From the NCBI GenBank assembly GCA_963806935.1, contig CAWEAT010000029.1, forward strand, positions 62,001 to 126,000: a stretch of 64,000 nt of DNA, in the 5' to 3' direction. Each line of letters opens with the position of its first letter. Within the stretch, counting starts at the first letter, position 1. This stretch comes from Roseiarcus sp963806935 (GTDB lineage: Bacteria > Pseudomonadota > Alphaproteobacteria > Rhizobiales > Beijerinckiaceae). Of the stretch, positions 44,350 through 53,239 are shown piece by piece. Under the pieces are notes generated by a model. It was not told the DNA's origin, ran no database searches, and saw only the letters and a program-made list of their open reading frames with translations. A program made the translations under genes and the position numbers.

Positions 44350-45483
44350 GTGACCACGACGCCATCCGTAACTCGTCAAGAAAGCCAGGGCGGCGTCGTC
44401 CTGGCGCTGGCCGGAACGTGGATCGTCACCGCGGGACACGAGCTGGAGGCCGCCGGGGCTTCGCTCATCACGTCGGCCAAGGACGCGAAGCGCGTGATCC
44501 TCGATCTTTCCGCCCTTCAGCGCATCGACACGGCGGGCGCCTGGTTCATCGATCGCGCCCGGGTGGAACTGACGGCCGCCGGAGCAACGGTCAGCTATCG
44601 CGGCGGGCGGTCCGAGCACCTCACTCTGCTAAAGGACGCCGGCTATCACGCGCCCGAGGCGCCCACCCGCCGTCATCCGTCGCACGGAATCACGCTGCTC
44701 TCGGCGGTAGGCGAAACGGTGTACGACTCGGGCGTCGATTTCATCGACATCGTGGATTATCTCGGCGAAATCGTCGCGATGTTCCTGCGCCTTGCCCTGT
44801 GGCCGCTGCGCTGGCGCTGGACTTCAATGGTGCATCACCTCGAGATGTTCGGTCTGCGCAGCGTGCCGATCATCATGCTGATCAACTTTCTGGTTGGCGC
44901 GATCGTGACCCAGCAGGGCATTTTCCAGCTCGCGAAATTCGGCGCCTCGACCTACGCCGTCGACCTGGTCGGGGTTCTCGGCTTGCGCGAACTCGGGGTG
45001 CTGATGACCTCGATCATGATCGCGGGCCGCACCGGATCGGCGATCACGGCCGAGATCGGCTCGATGAAAATGCGCGAGGAGATCGACGCCCTGAAGGTCA
45101 TGGCGCTCGATCCGCTGGAAGTGCTCATCATCCCGCGGCTGGTGGCGCTGGTCATCGCGCTCCCGGTCCTGACGTTCCTCGCCGACATGGCGCAAATCGG
45201 GGGCGGTCTTATCGTCGCTTGGCTCTACGCCGGCATGACGCCGCAGGGTTTTCTGTTGCGGCTCCAGAACGCGATCGGCGTCAATACGTTCATGGTCGGC
45301 CTCATCAAGGCCCCGTTCATGGCGGTGGTGATTGGTCTCATTGCTTCGACCGAAGGCATGGAGGTGCGCGGGTCGGCCGAGTCGCTCGGGCGCTGCGTCA
45401 CCTCATCGGTGGTCAAGTCGATCTTCATGGTCATTGTCATGGACGGGCTGTTCGCGATGTTCTTCGCCGCGGTGACCTATTGA
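44350..45483 (+). CDS. mlaE: Mla-type ABC lipid transporter permease with N-terminal STAS domain
   Basis: This is a 377-residue protein starting at a GTG. Residues 1 to about 100 are a STAS domain (AKRVILDLSALQRIDTAGAW), the MlaB function fused to the permease. The MlaE part has LRSVPIIMLINFLVGAIVTQ, VGVLGLRELGVLMTSIMIAG, RTGSAITAEIGSMKMREEID (the EQ loop meeting the ATPase) and GLIASTEGMEVRGSAESLGR. It opens a four-gene operon (mlaE-F-D-lipoprotein) that should keep the outer-membrane lipid asymmetry. Confidence 0.92.
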   Translation: MTTTPSVTRQESQGGVVLALAGTWIVTAGHELEAAGASLITSAKDAKRVILDLSALQRIDTAGAWFIDRARVELTAAGATVSYRGGRSEHLTLLKDAGYHAPEAPTRRHPSHGITLLSAVGETVYDSGVDFIDIVDYLGEIVAMFLRLALWPLRWRWTSMVHHLEMFGLRSVPIIMLINFLVGAIVTQQGIFQLAKFGASTYAVDLVGVLGLRELGVLMTSIMIAGRTGSAITAEIGSMKMREEIDALKVMALDPLEVLIIPRLVALVIALPVLTFLADMAQIGGGLIVAWLYAGMTPQGFLLRLQNAIGVNTFMVGLIKAPFMAVVIGLIASTEGMEVRGSAESLGRCVTSSVVKSIFMVIVMDGLFAMFFAAVTY

Positions 45484-46331
45484 GCGCCGACGCCCCCAAC
45501 GCAGGCCCGCGCTCGCGCGACGTCGTGATCAGCGTCCGCGGCCTCAAGGTCGGCTTCGGCGACCACCTGGTGATGGATGGGCTCGACCTCGACCTCTATC
45601 GCGGCGAGGTGCTCGGTTTCGTCGGCGCTTCCGGCGCCGGCAAGTCGGTGCTGACCCGGACGATCCTGGGGCTTATCCACAAGCAAGCGGGAACGATCGA
45701 GGTCTTCGGTCACAATATCGACAAGCTCACGCCGCGCGAGCATCTGGAGGTCGGCGAGCGATGGGGCGTGCTGTTTCAGGAGGGGGCGCTGTTCTCCAGC
45801 TTGACCGTGCGCCAGAACATCCAGGCGCCGATGCGCGAGCATCTGAAGCTGTCCCAGTCAACGCTCGACGGTCTGGCGGCGCAAAAGCTGGCGCTCGTCG
45901 GCTTGCCCCCGGAAACGGCCGACAAGCTTCCTTCCGAACTCTCCGGCGGCATGACGAAGCGCGTTTCGCTGGCGAGAGCGCTCGCGCTCGACCCGGAGAT
46001 CGTGTTTCTCGACGAGCCGACCTCCGGGCTCGATCCGATCTCGGCCGGCGATTTCGACGATCTCATCGGCACGCTGCAGAAGACTTTGGGCCTGACCGTT
46101 TTCATGGTCACCCACGATCTCGACAGCCTGTTCGCGATCTGCGACCGGGTCGCGGTGCTCGGCCATGGCAAGGTGATCGCGGTCGGACCGATCAGCGAGC
46201 TGCTCCTTTCCGAGGACCCTTGGCTCAAATCCTATTTCCACGGTAAGAGGGGTGTGATCCGCCTCTCGGCGGCCGCCGAGCGGCCCGCCATGACGGCCGG
46301 GGACGACCGGTCGAAGAACGCGGGGCGCTGA
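45480..46331 (+). CDS. mlaF: Mla-type ABC lipid transporter ATPase
   Basis: This 283-residue ATPase starts at a TTG overlapping the mlaE stop. It has VISVRGLKVGFGDHLVMDGL, Walker A GASGAGKSVLTR, the Q-loop VLFQEGALFSSLTVRQNI, signature LSGGMTKRVSLARAL, Walker B IVFLDEPTSGLDPISAG and switch VTHDLDSLFAICDRV, all typical of MlaF/Ttg2A. A short charged tail follows residue 255. Confidence 0.93.
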   Translation: MSADAPNAGPRSRDVVISVRGLKVGFGDHLVMDGLDLDLYRGEVLGFVGASGAGKSVLTRTILGLIHKQAGTIEVFGHNIDKLTPREHLEVGERWGVLFQEGALFSSLTVRQNIQAPMREHLKLSQSTLDGLAAQKLALVGLPPETADKLPSELSGGMTKRVSLARALALDPEIVFLDEPTSGLDPISAGDFDDLIGTLQKTLGLTVFMVTHDLDSLFAICDRVAVLGHGKVIAVGPISELLLSEDPWLKSYFHGKRGVIRLSAAAERPAMTAGDDRSKNAGR

Positions 46332-46337
46332 CGAGAC

Positions 46338-47936
46338 ATGGAGACGCGGGCCAACTATGTCGTGATCGGCGCCTTCACCATGGCGGCGGTCGTCGGCGCC
46401 TTTCTGTTTGTGATGTGGATCGCGGGCTACGCGACGCCGGGCGGCCACCGGAGTTTCCAGGTCGTTTTCAACGGCTCGGTCTCCGGCCTTTCGAGCGGCG
46501 CCAACGTTCTTTTCAACGGCATCAAGGTCGGCGAGGTCACCCACCTCACGTTTTCCCGCAGCGATCCCCATCAGGTCGTAGCCGACATCGACGTCAGCAG
46601 CGACGCCCCGATCGACCGCAACACCAAGGCGCGGCTCGAGACCGCGGGAATCACCGGCGCCGCGGCGGTCGCCCTGCTCGGCGGGTCGAAGCCTGGGCAA
46701 CCCCTGGTTGGCGAGAATGGCCAGGGGGCGATCATCTACGCAGAACAGTCGATGCAGCTGCAGGAGATTCTCGACAACGTCGGCGCCCTCTCGATCAGGG
46801 CCACGTCGGTTCTGGACGACGCCGAGAAGGTCATTACCGACAATTCCGCGCCGATCCACTCGGCGATCCAGAATGTCGACGTGTTCTCGAAAGCGCTGGC
46901 CGATAATGCGCCCGGGGTCGACGCGGCGCTGAAGAGCGTCGGCGAGCTCGGCAAGGAGATCGGGCCGCTCGCGGCTCGCCTGCAAACCCTGTCCGACGAC
47001 GCCGATCGGCTGGTTCAGTCGATCAATACCGACGAAGTCCGCGCGATCGTGGACAACATCCAAAGCCTGTCGGCGAAAGGCGTCTCGGTCGTCGATCGCG
47101 CTGACAAGCTTATCGCCGACAACTCCGATTCGGTCCATTCGACGCTCCAGAGCGCCGACGTCTTCGCCAAGACCCTCGCCGACAACGCCCCCAACGTCGA
47201 CGTGACGCTGAAGAACCTGGCCGAGATCAGCAAGACGGTCCAGCCGGTGGTGGCGCAAATCCAGACCCTGACGGCGAACGCCAATCGTCTCATCGCGGCG
47301 GTCGATCCGGACAAGGTCCACGACGTCGTCGGCAATGTGCAGACGTTCAGCCAGGCACTGTCGGCGAGCTCGGACAATTTCAAGGGTCTGGTGCGCGACG
47401 GCGCCGCGCTCGCCAGTCATCTCAACGACTCGGCCACGCGGCTCGACACCGCGCTGGTCGACGTCGACCAGCTCATGAAGTCGATCAACTCGCAAAAGAT
47501 TGCGAGCATTGTCGAGAGGGTCGACCAGGTTATGGCGACAGTGCAGGCGAACAGACCCAACGTCGACCTTGCGATCAAGAACTTCGCCGAGCTCTCGGGC
47601 AAGCTCAACAAATCGGCCGACAAGGTCGACGGCGTGCTGGCGAGCGCCCAAAGTTTCCTCGGGTCGCCGGGCACAAAGGGAGCGGTCGACCGGATCAGCG
47701 ACGCTGCGGTGTCGATCAAGAAGCTCGCCGATGACACCGACGCCAAAGTGAAGGACATCGGCGGCGGTCTCAGCCGGTTCGTCAATTCGGGTCTGCGCGA
47801 GTATGAGGCGCTCGCGGTCGAGGGGAGGCGGACAATCGACGACGTCGATCGTATGGTGCGCTCGCTTGAGCGCAACCCGAATCAGCTCATTTTCGGCTCC
47901 AAGCCGTCCCTGCCCGAATATCACGGCGGCCAATGA
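46338..47936 (+). CDS. mlaD: MlaD-type MCE protein with long helical tail
   Basis: This 532-residue protein is much longer than the 183-residue E. coli MlaD. One membrane segment (VIGAFTMAAVVGAFLFVMWI) is followed by the MCE domain (about 35-120; FQVVFNGSVSGLSSGANVLF, GIKVGEVTHLTF). The rest is mostly helical with an internal duplication: residues about 166-258 (TDNSAPIHSAIQNVDVFSKA, LADNAPGVDAALKSV) recur at about 259-351 (ADNSDSVHSTLQSADVFAKT, LADNAPNVDVTLKNL) with a 93-residue period. Such a tail could bridge the periplasm as in tunnel-forming MCE proteins. Confidence 0.92.
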   Translation: METRANYVVIGAFTMAAVVGAFLFVMWIAGYATPGGHRSFQVVFNGSVSGLSSGANVLFNGIKVGEVTHLTFSRSDPHQVVADIDVSSDAPIDRNTKARLETAGITGAAAVALLGGSKPGQPLVGENGQGAIIYAEQSMQLQEILDNVGALSIRATSVLDDAEKVITDNSAPIHSAIQNVDVFSKALADNAPGVDAALKSVGELGKEIGPLAARLQTLSDDADRLVQSINTDEVRAIVDNIQSLSAKGVSVVDRADKLIADNSDSVHSTLQSADVFAKTLADNAPNVDVTLKNLAEISKTVQPVVAQIQTLTANANRLIAAVDPDKVHDVVGNVQTFSQALSASSDNFKGLVRDGAALASHLNDSATRLDTALVDVDQLMKSINSQKIASIVERVDQVMATVQANRPNVDLAIKNFAELSGKLNKSADKVDGVLASAQSFLGSPGTKGAVDRISDAAVSIKKLADDTDAKVKDIGGGLSRFVNSGLREYEALAVEGRRTIDDVDRMVRSLERNPNQLIFGSKPSLPEYHGGQ

Positions 47937-48526
47937 TGGCGCGCTGGGGGGTCGGAACGAGGGGCGGGATGAAATTGGCTGCCGCGGTCGCGGTCGCGCT
48001 GACGGTCGCCGCATGCGCGAGCGGGCCGCCCCCGACCATGTACGATCTCGCCGCCGCCAGGCCGCCGCCGGCGCGCGCGTTGCGAGCGCAGATCCGGGTC
48101 GGTCAACCGACCGCGACGGCCAATCTCGACAGCGATCGCATCCTGGTGCGCGATTCGGACACGCTGGCCACGCTCGAGGGCGCGCGCTGGTCGGAGTCGC
48201 TGCCCGCGCTCTTCCGCACGCGGCTCGCGCAGAGTTTCCAGAACGCGGGATTGGCGCGCTGGATCGACGGGCCGGCTGCGAATGCGGATTACGAAGTCGA
48301 TCTCGACATCCGCGCGTTCGAGCTCGACGCCCAGACGAAGGAAGTCCATGTCGACGTCGCCGCCTGGGTTGTTTCGCTCGGAAGCGGGCGGATCAGAGCC
48401 GACCAGATATTCACCCTGCGGACGCCGGTTGCGTCAACCGCCGCCGCGGACGTGGCGGCCGCGGCGGACCAGGCGGCTTCGACCATCATGACCGAAATCG
48501 TCAAGTTCGTCGCCAGGACGTTGTAG
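47933..48526 (+). CDS. ABC transport auxiliary lipoprotein (PF03886-like)
   Basis: This is a 197-residue protein. The ATG at 47933 overlaps the mlaD stop (ATGA); the ATG at 47969, after gaggggcggg, is an alternative that gives a compact signal MKLAAAVAVALTVAACASG with the lipobox VAAC. The body has PTMYDLAAARPPPARALRAQ, RWSESLPALFRTRLAQSFQN and YEVDLDIRAFELDAQ, matching the lipoproteins that go with MCE transporters. It should sit in the outer membrane and receive lipid from, or dock, the MlaD tail. Confidence 0.85.
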   Translation: MMARWGVGTRGGMKLAAAVAVALTVAACASGPPPTMYDLAAARPPPARALRAQIRVGQPTATANLDSDRILVRDSDTLATLEGARWSESLPALFRTRLAQSFQNAGLARWIDGPAANADYEVDLDIRAFELDAQTKEVHVDVAAWVVSLGSGRIRADQIFTLRTPVASTAAADVAAAADQAASTIMTEIVKFVARTL

Positions 48527-48576
48527 GGCGCGGTCGCCTGACCGCGCCGGGCCGGCTCAGCAGATCCGGCCTACAA
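48521..48576. repeat. TTGTAGGGCGCGGTC palindromic repeat between convergent genes
   Basis: The ends TTGTAG (48521-48526) and CTACAA (48571-48576) are complementary. Inside, GGCGCGGTC pairs with GACCGCGCC over GCCT (48527-48548). The terminal TTGTAG is read as Leu-stop by the lipoprotein gene on the plus strand, and again by the hydrolase gene on the minus strand. A sister copy is at 14426-14500. Confidence 0.7.
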
Positions 48577-49215
48577 TGCGCGCGGCGAAGGTTGCGCCGC
48601 TTCCCGCGCGATGAAGGCTTTGGCGCGCTCGACGTCGGCCTGGGTCAGGCCGTGCCCGGCGGGCAGTTCGACGCGTTCGACCCGCGCCCCGGCGCTCGTC
48701 AGCGCGAGCGTGAGCTTCTCGGCGCCGGAGCGGGGAATGACGGGGTCGTTCAGTCCCGACAGGATCATGACCGGAATGCCGGAAAGATCGGGCCGCGGCG
48801 GTTCGGAAAGCGGCGTCGTCGCCCGCAGCAGGATGGCGCCTGCAAGCGTGTTCGGGTGCAGGAGCAGAACCGCCGCAGCGATGTTTGCGCCGTTCGAATA
48901 GCCGAGCGCCACCGGCGCGCCGATCCCATAGACGCTGCGCGCGTCGGCGACGAAATGGGCGAGTTCGCCCGCCCGGCGGCGGACGTCGTCTTCGTCGAAC
49001 ACGCCCTCGCGCAGGCGCCTGAAGAAGCGGGGCATGGCGCCTTCGAGCACGTTTCCGCGCGGCGAGAGGAGCGCCGATCCGGGGGCGACCTCGCGACCCA
49101 GCGGCAGGAGGTCGCTTTCGTCGCCGCCCGTTCCATGCAGCAGGAGAATCGGCGGAAGAGTCGGGTCAAGGCCGGGCTCGAAGCGATGGATATAGCCGAG
49201 CGTGTCCGCCATCAC
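48571..49215 (-). CDS. Alpha/beta hydrolase, MhqD-like carboxylesterase
   Basis: This 214-residue esterase has ILLLHGTGGDESDLLPLGRE, the elbow ALGYSNGANIAAAVLLLHPN with the nucleophile Ser, VMILSGLNDPVIPR with the Asp and LPAGHGLTQADVE with the His. The family is the phospholipase/carboxylesterase type. Directly upstream lies a ring-cleaving dioxygenase gene on the same strand, 43 bases away. In Bacillus the same pair (MhqD and MhqO) answers to quinones, so a similar role is plausible. Confidence 0.85.
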   Translation of the reverse strand: MMADTLGYIHRFEPGLDPTLPPILLLHGTGGDESDLLPLGREVAPGSALLSPRGNVLEGAMPRFFRRLREGVFDEDDVRRRAGELAHFVADARSVYGIGAPVALGYSNGANIAAAVLLLHPNTLAGAILLRATTPLSEPPRPDLSGIPVMILSGLNDPVIPRSGAEKLTLALTSAGARVERVELPAGHGLTQADVERAKAFIAREAAQPSPRAL

Positions 49216-49258
49216 CGGTTTCCGCGAAGAGACAGGAATTGCAAGCTTCGGTCCCCAG

Positions 49259-50192
49259 CTAGTCGAGTTTCGGCAGCGCGGCCTCGATTTCGGCGCGGCG
49301 CGCCTCGAGGAACGGCGGCAACTTGAGCGCCTTGGCCCAGCGACTCCATCGGCTCGTCGACGGCGAAGCCGGGCGGATCAGTCGCGATTTCGAACAGCAC
49401 CCGGCCGGGCTCGCGAAAATAGACCGAACGGAAATAGTTGCGGTCCTTCTGCTCGGTCGGGCGGAGATGATGCTGCTGGACGAGCTTCCGGACCATCGCC
49501 GCTTGCGCCGCATCGTCGGCCGCCCGGAACGCGATATGGTGGACCGAGCCCGCGCCCTGGCGCGCCGCCAGGAATTCTCCGGCGGTCCTCAGGTCGATGA
49601 CGCCGCCGGGCTCGACGCCCGGCGCCCGGTACCGGTGCGTCAAGCCCTCGTCGCCAGCAGGGACAAAGCCGAAGACGTCGGTCAGGATCGCCGCGGTCGG
49701 GCCGGCGTCGGCCAGGAGCAGGCTCACGCTGTGAAAGCCGCGAATCGCGTGTTCCGCCGGCACTTCGGCGCCGCTCCACGCCGACGCCGCCTCCTCGGCG
49801 CCCTTGACGCCCGCGAGCGCGAGCCGGGTCCCGTCGCCGTCCTTGAAGGCGAGGGTGGTTTCGCCAAAGCGCTTCGCCGGCGCATCGTGGATCACCCCCT
49901 TCTCGATGAGACGCTGAGCCCAATAGCCGATCGAGCCTTCCGGCACGCTGAACACGGTCTCTTGCGCCTCGCCGACGCCGAGCCGGCCCGGCGGCGCGCC
50001 CTCCCAAGGGAAAAACGTGAGGATCGTGCCCGGATGGCCGGCCGCATCGCCGTAATAGAGGTGATAGGAGGCGGGGTCGTCGAAATTGACCGTCCTCTTC
50101 ACCAGCCGCAGGCCGAGCGTTCCGGCATAGAAATCGAGGTTGCGGCGCGCAGAACTCGCAATGCTGGTCACGTGATGGATGCCGCTCGGCAC
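49259..50192 (-). CDS. Ring-cleaving dioxygenase, VOC family (MhqO-like), frame broken near 49340
   Basis: This protein has two VOC halves. The first begins GIHHVTSIASSARRNLDFYA and GLRLVKRTVNFDDPASYHLY, the second AIRGFHSVSLLLADAGPTAA and AGSVHHIAFRAADDAAQAAM. Metal ligands are the His in IHHVT, the His in SVHHIAF and the Glu in EPGRVLFEIATDPPGF. One extra C (gggccaagg) near 49340 breaks the end. Removing it gives ESLGKALKLPPFLEARRAEI and a TAG at 49259, about 310 residues. It is transcribed with the MhqD-like esterase. Confidence 0.85.
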
Positions 50193-50434
50193 GCGCCTCT
50201 CCTTGTGGCGAAATCAGATCCGGCGGTTCCACCGGCTTCGCGGCTCCGGAGGGTGCGCCGACTTTATTGCTGTCCGCGCGCGGCGCCAACTCTTGCCGGA
50301 GCCGCGTTCGATACGCGGTCGCCCCGGGGTGCGACATTCCGCGTCATGGATCAGCCGCGCCAAACGTGCGGCAATGGCCGCCAGAAGCGAATCCGAAGGC
50401 GCCATGGTCGGGCCGGCGGCGCCGGGGGAATGAA

Positions 50435-51202
50435 GTGGCATCGGAGTCGACAACAAAGGCCCTGTTCGGCTCGATTGTCGATCAGGGCGAAGAATCGCTG
50501 CTTTCCGGGAGATATTTCGACCGGCCTTACCCGCATCTCACGTTCGAGAATTTTTTCGCCGAGGATGTCTACCGCCGGCTCGTCACCCGCTGGCCCGATC
50601 CCGGCCGCTACGTCGATCTGAACGGCGCGAAAACCCGCAGGCAGTTCACTCTCTACGACCGGACGGCCGACGCCGGCGATCCCGAACGCACGGAGCTATG
50701 GCGGACGGTCTGCGACGCGCTTTCGGCGCCGGCGATCGAGGCCGCGCTGCGCGAGCGCCTGCGCCGGGGGTTCGAAATCCGCGCCGGGGGCGGCGACGAG
50801 GATTGGCCGATCCCGATGTTTCCGCGGCCGGTCATCTACGCCGATTTCGACGGCTACGCGATCAAGCCGCATTCGGACACGCGCCGCAAAGTGCTGACGA
50901 TGCTGATCTACATGCCTGACGACGACAGCCAGCGGGAACTGGGGACGACGGTCTACAAGATTTCGCCCATGAGCGTGTTCGCATGGAGGACTTACGGGCT
51001 CGTCAAGGACAAGACGTTTCCGTTCCTGCCGAACACCGGCTGCGCGTTCGTCGTCATCAATCCGGCGCACAGCCTATTTCACGCCAGCTGGCACGGCCGC
51101 GCCGCCATCTCGGTCGACAACGCCAAGCCGAGAATGATGATTCTCAACGCCTACTATTCGAAGCCGCCCGAAGGACGGGTCGCCGGGGATGAGTACGGGT
51201 GA
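50435..51202 (+). CDS. 2-oxoglutarate/Fe(II)-oxygenase-like protein
   Basis: This is a 255-residue protein. The GTG at 50435, after gggggaatgaa, starts it as MASESTTKALFGSIVDQGEE. It contains DRPYPHLTFENFFAEDVYRR as in prolyl-hydroxylase-like proteins. The iron site is YAIKPHSDTRRKVLTMLIYM (H-x-D) with the distal His in SLFHASWHGRAAISVDN, and a later Arg may bind 2-oxoglutarate. Substrate unknown; surface sugars or small metabolites are possible. Between 50193 and 50434 I see no gene. Confidence 0.75.
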   Translation: MASESTTKALFGSIVDQGEESLLSGRYFDRPYPHLTFENFFAEDVYRRLVTRWPDPGRYVDLNGAKTRRQFTLYDRTADAGDPERTELWRTVCDALSAPAIEAALRERLRRGFEIRAGGGDEDWPIPMFPRPVIYADFDGYAIKPHSDTRRKVLTMLIYMPDDDSQRELGTTVYKISPMSVFAWRTYGLVKDKTFPFLPNTGCAFVVINPAHSLFHASWHGRAAISVDNAKPRMMILNAYYSKPPEGRVAGDEYG

Positions 51203-51232
51203 GGGGATTGGCGCAACTCAAGCGGCGCGCCC

Positions 51233-53239
51233 CTAGTCGGCCCGCCCGTCCAGCGCATCGCGAATTCTGTCCGCGAGCTCGATCGCCGTATACGGCTTCT
51301 TGAGCCAGGCTCCCGCGCGAAGCTGCCGCCGCGCGGCCGCCGGCTCCGCATAGCCGGAGGTGAACAGGACCTTGATGTCCGGCCTTGTCGCAAAAGCAGC
51401 GTCCGCCAGCTCGTTGCCGTTCATGCCGCCGGGCATCACGAAGTCGGTGAAGATCATGGCGATTTCGGGATGAGCCGCGAGCAGTCCCAACGCGTTGGCC
51501 CCATTCTCGGCCTCGATGACCTCATAGCCGAGGCTCCTGAGGCGCCTGGAGACGACTCTGCGCAGGCGCGGATCGTCCTCGACCACCAGTATCGTCTCCG
51601 CTCCGCCCCGCATGGCATCGAGCTCCACGATGCTCGCCGTGGGTTGCGCCGCGGACTGAACGCCTTCCGCCAGCGGCAGAAAAACCCGCACGGACGTGCC
51701 ACCGCCCAGTTCGCTGTAGAGCTGGACGTTCCCCCCGGATTGCTTGACGAATCCATATACCATGCTGAGGCCGAGACCTGTACCCGCCCCGGTCGGTTTC
51801 GTTGTGTAGAAAGGTTCAAACGCCCGCTGGCGCACCTCTTCGGACATGCCTTCGCCGGTGTCGGTGACGGCGATCAGCACGTAGCGGCCGGTGCGGACCT
51901 CCGGGTACATCTGCGCGTAATCGGCGTCGAGCCGCGAGTGGGAGATTTCGATCGTCAGACGTCCGCCGCGCGGCATCGCATCGCGCGCGTTGATCACCAG
52001 GTTGAGCAGGGCGTTTTGCAACTGGGTCGCGTCGACCACCGCAAGATGCGCAGACCCGGTGGTCACGATGCTGAGCTCGATCGCTTCGCCCAGGGTGCGG
52101 CGCATCAGCTCGGCGAAATTGGAAACGAGCGGGCCGATATCCGTCGGTTCGGGGTTGAGGGGCTGTCGGCGGCCGAACGCAAGCAATTGGGCGGTCAGCT
52201 TGGCGCCCTCCTGCAGCGCGTCCTGCGCCTCCCTCAGCATCTCGCGTTGATCCGGGTCGCTGAGGCTCCCCTCAATCATCTCCAGGTTGCCGGCGATCAC
52301 GGTCAGAAGATTGTTGAAATCGTGAGCGACGCCGCCGGTCAGCTGGCCGATCGCCTCCATCTTCTGCGATTGCCTGAGCTCCGCCTCCATCTTCTGGCGG
52401 GTCGTCAGATCACGGATGAACCCGGTAAAGATTCGCTGGCCGCTGGCCTGCGCTTCGCCAACGGCCAATTCCATTGGAAAGACTTCGCCGCCTCTGGTGA
52501 GGCCCTTGACCACCCGGCCGAAACCGATGATGCGGGCCTCCCCGGTTTTCAGATATCGGGCGATGTATTCGTCATGTTCATCGCGATAAGGAGCGGGCAT
52601 TAGCATTTTGACATTGCGGCCGATGACCTCTTCGGGATCGTAACCGAACAATTGCGTCGCTGCTGAACTGAACGAGGTGACGATGCCGCCTTCGTCGATG
52701 ACGACCATCGCCTCCGGAACCGTATCGAGGATCGAGCGCAGATGCGCCTCGCGGGCCATGAGCTCGGCCTGGGCCTGCTTCAACGCGGTGATGTCGCTGT
52801 TGATCTGAAGGACCGACGGAATTTTCTTGTCGGCAGTCAGCCGCGCGACCCAGAGGCTCGCGATCGAGACGAGGGAGCCGTCTTTCTTCTTCTGCTCGAT
52901 TTCGCCCTGCCAGCTTCCGTCGGTGCGAAGCTGCTTGATGATCTCCTCGCGCGGCAGCGGATAACGGGTCTTCAGAAGCTCATGGAGAACCTTTCCCAGC
53001 GCTTCCTCGCGGCTCCAGCCGTAAAGGCGCTGGCATCCGCTCGTCCAGAACAGGATCTTGCCCTCCTGGTCATGGATGACGGTGTTCGTCAGGTCTAACA
53101 CTGGGGCCATTTCAGCAAAATCGACTGCGGCGATCGCTTTGGGCGTGTCTTGGGATCTATCCAGGCTCCGCCCCTCGTGCTTGCGTTCAATTCGGCCAAA
53201 CGGCCCGCCGCGCCGGCGAGGGCTGCGCATCAGCCCCAT
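51233..53239 (-). CDS. fixL: hFixL-like oxygen-sensing hybrid histidine kinase
   Basis: This is a 668-residue kinase. Two PAS domains come first (about 45-165 and 170-290). The second has NVKMLMPAPYRDEHDEYIAR, whose His222 lines up with the heme ligand His200 of Bradyrhizobium FixL, with Arg228, Ile237 and Arg242 matching Arg206, Ile215 and Arg220. Next are AIGQLTGGVAHDFNNLLTVI with the phosphorylated His, the ATPase half (NARDAMPRGGRLTIE, DTGEGMSEEV, TGLGLSMVYGFVKQ) and a C-terminal receiver (VVEDDPRLRR, FTDFVMPGG, LFTSGY). Its N-terminus overlaps the fixK 3' end, so the two are one unit. Confidence 0.9.
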   Translation of the reverse strand: MGLMRSPRRRGGPFGRIERKHEGRSLDRSQDTPKAIAAVDFAEMAPVLDLTNTVIHDQEGKILFWTSGCQRLYGWSREEALGKVLHELLKTRYPLPREEIIKQLRTDGSWQGEIEQKKKDGSLVSIASLWVARLTADKKIPSVLQINSDITALKQAQAELMAREAHLRSILDTVPEAMVVIDEGGIVTSFSSAATQLFGYDPEEVIGRNVKMLMPAPYRDEHDEYIARYLKTGEARIIGFGRVVKGLTRGGEVFPMELAVGEAQASGQRIFTGFIRDLTTRQKMEAELRQSQKMEAIGQLTGGVAHDFNNLLTVIAGNLEMIEGSLSDPDQREMLREAQDALQEGAKLTAQLLAFGRRQPLNPEPTDIGPLVSNFAELMRRTLGEAIELSIVTTGSAHLAVVDATQLQNALLNLVINARDAMPRGGRLTIEISHSRLDADYAQMYPEVRTGRYVLIAVTDTGEGMSEEVRQRAFEPFYTTKPTGAGTGLGLSMVYGFVKQSGGNVQLYSELGGGTSVRVFLPLAEGVQSAAQPTASIVELDAMRGGAETILVVEDDPRLRRVVSRRLRSLGYEVIEAENGANALGLLAAHPEIAMIFTDFVMPGGMNGNELADAAFATRPDIKVLFTSGYAEPAAARRQLRAGAWLKKPYTAIELADRIRDALDGRAD

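Noticed and set aside
45858..48014. A 718-codon open frame on the minus strand opposite mlaF, mlaD and the lipoprotein gene
   Set aside because: The plus strand encodes a clear MlaF-MlaD-lipoprotein set. The reverse frame is Arg/Asp-rich with no domain, a usual effect of high GC.
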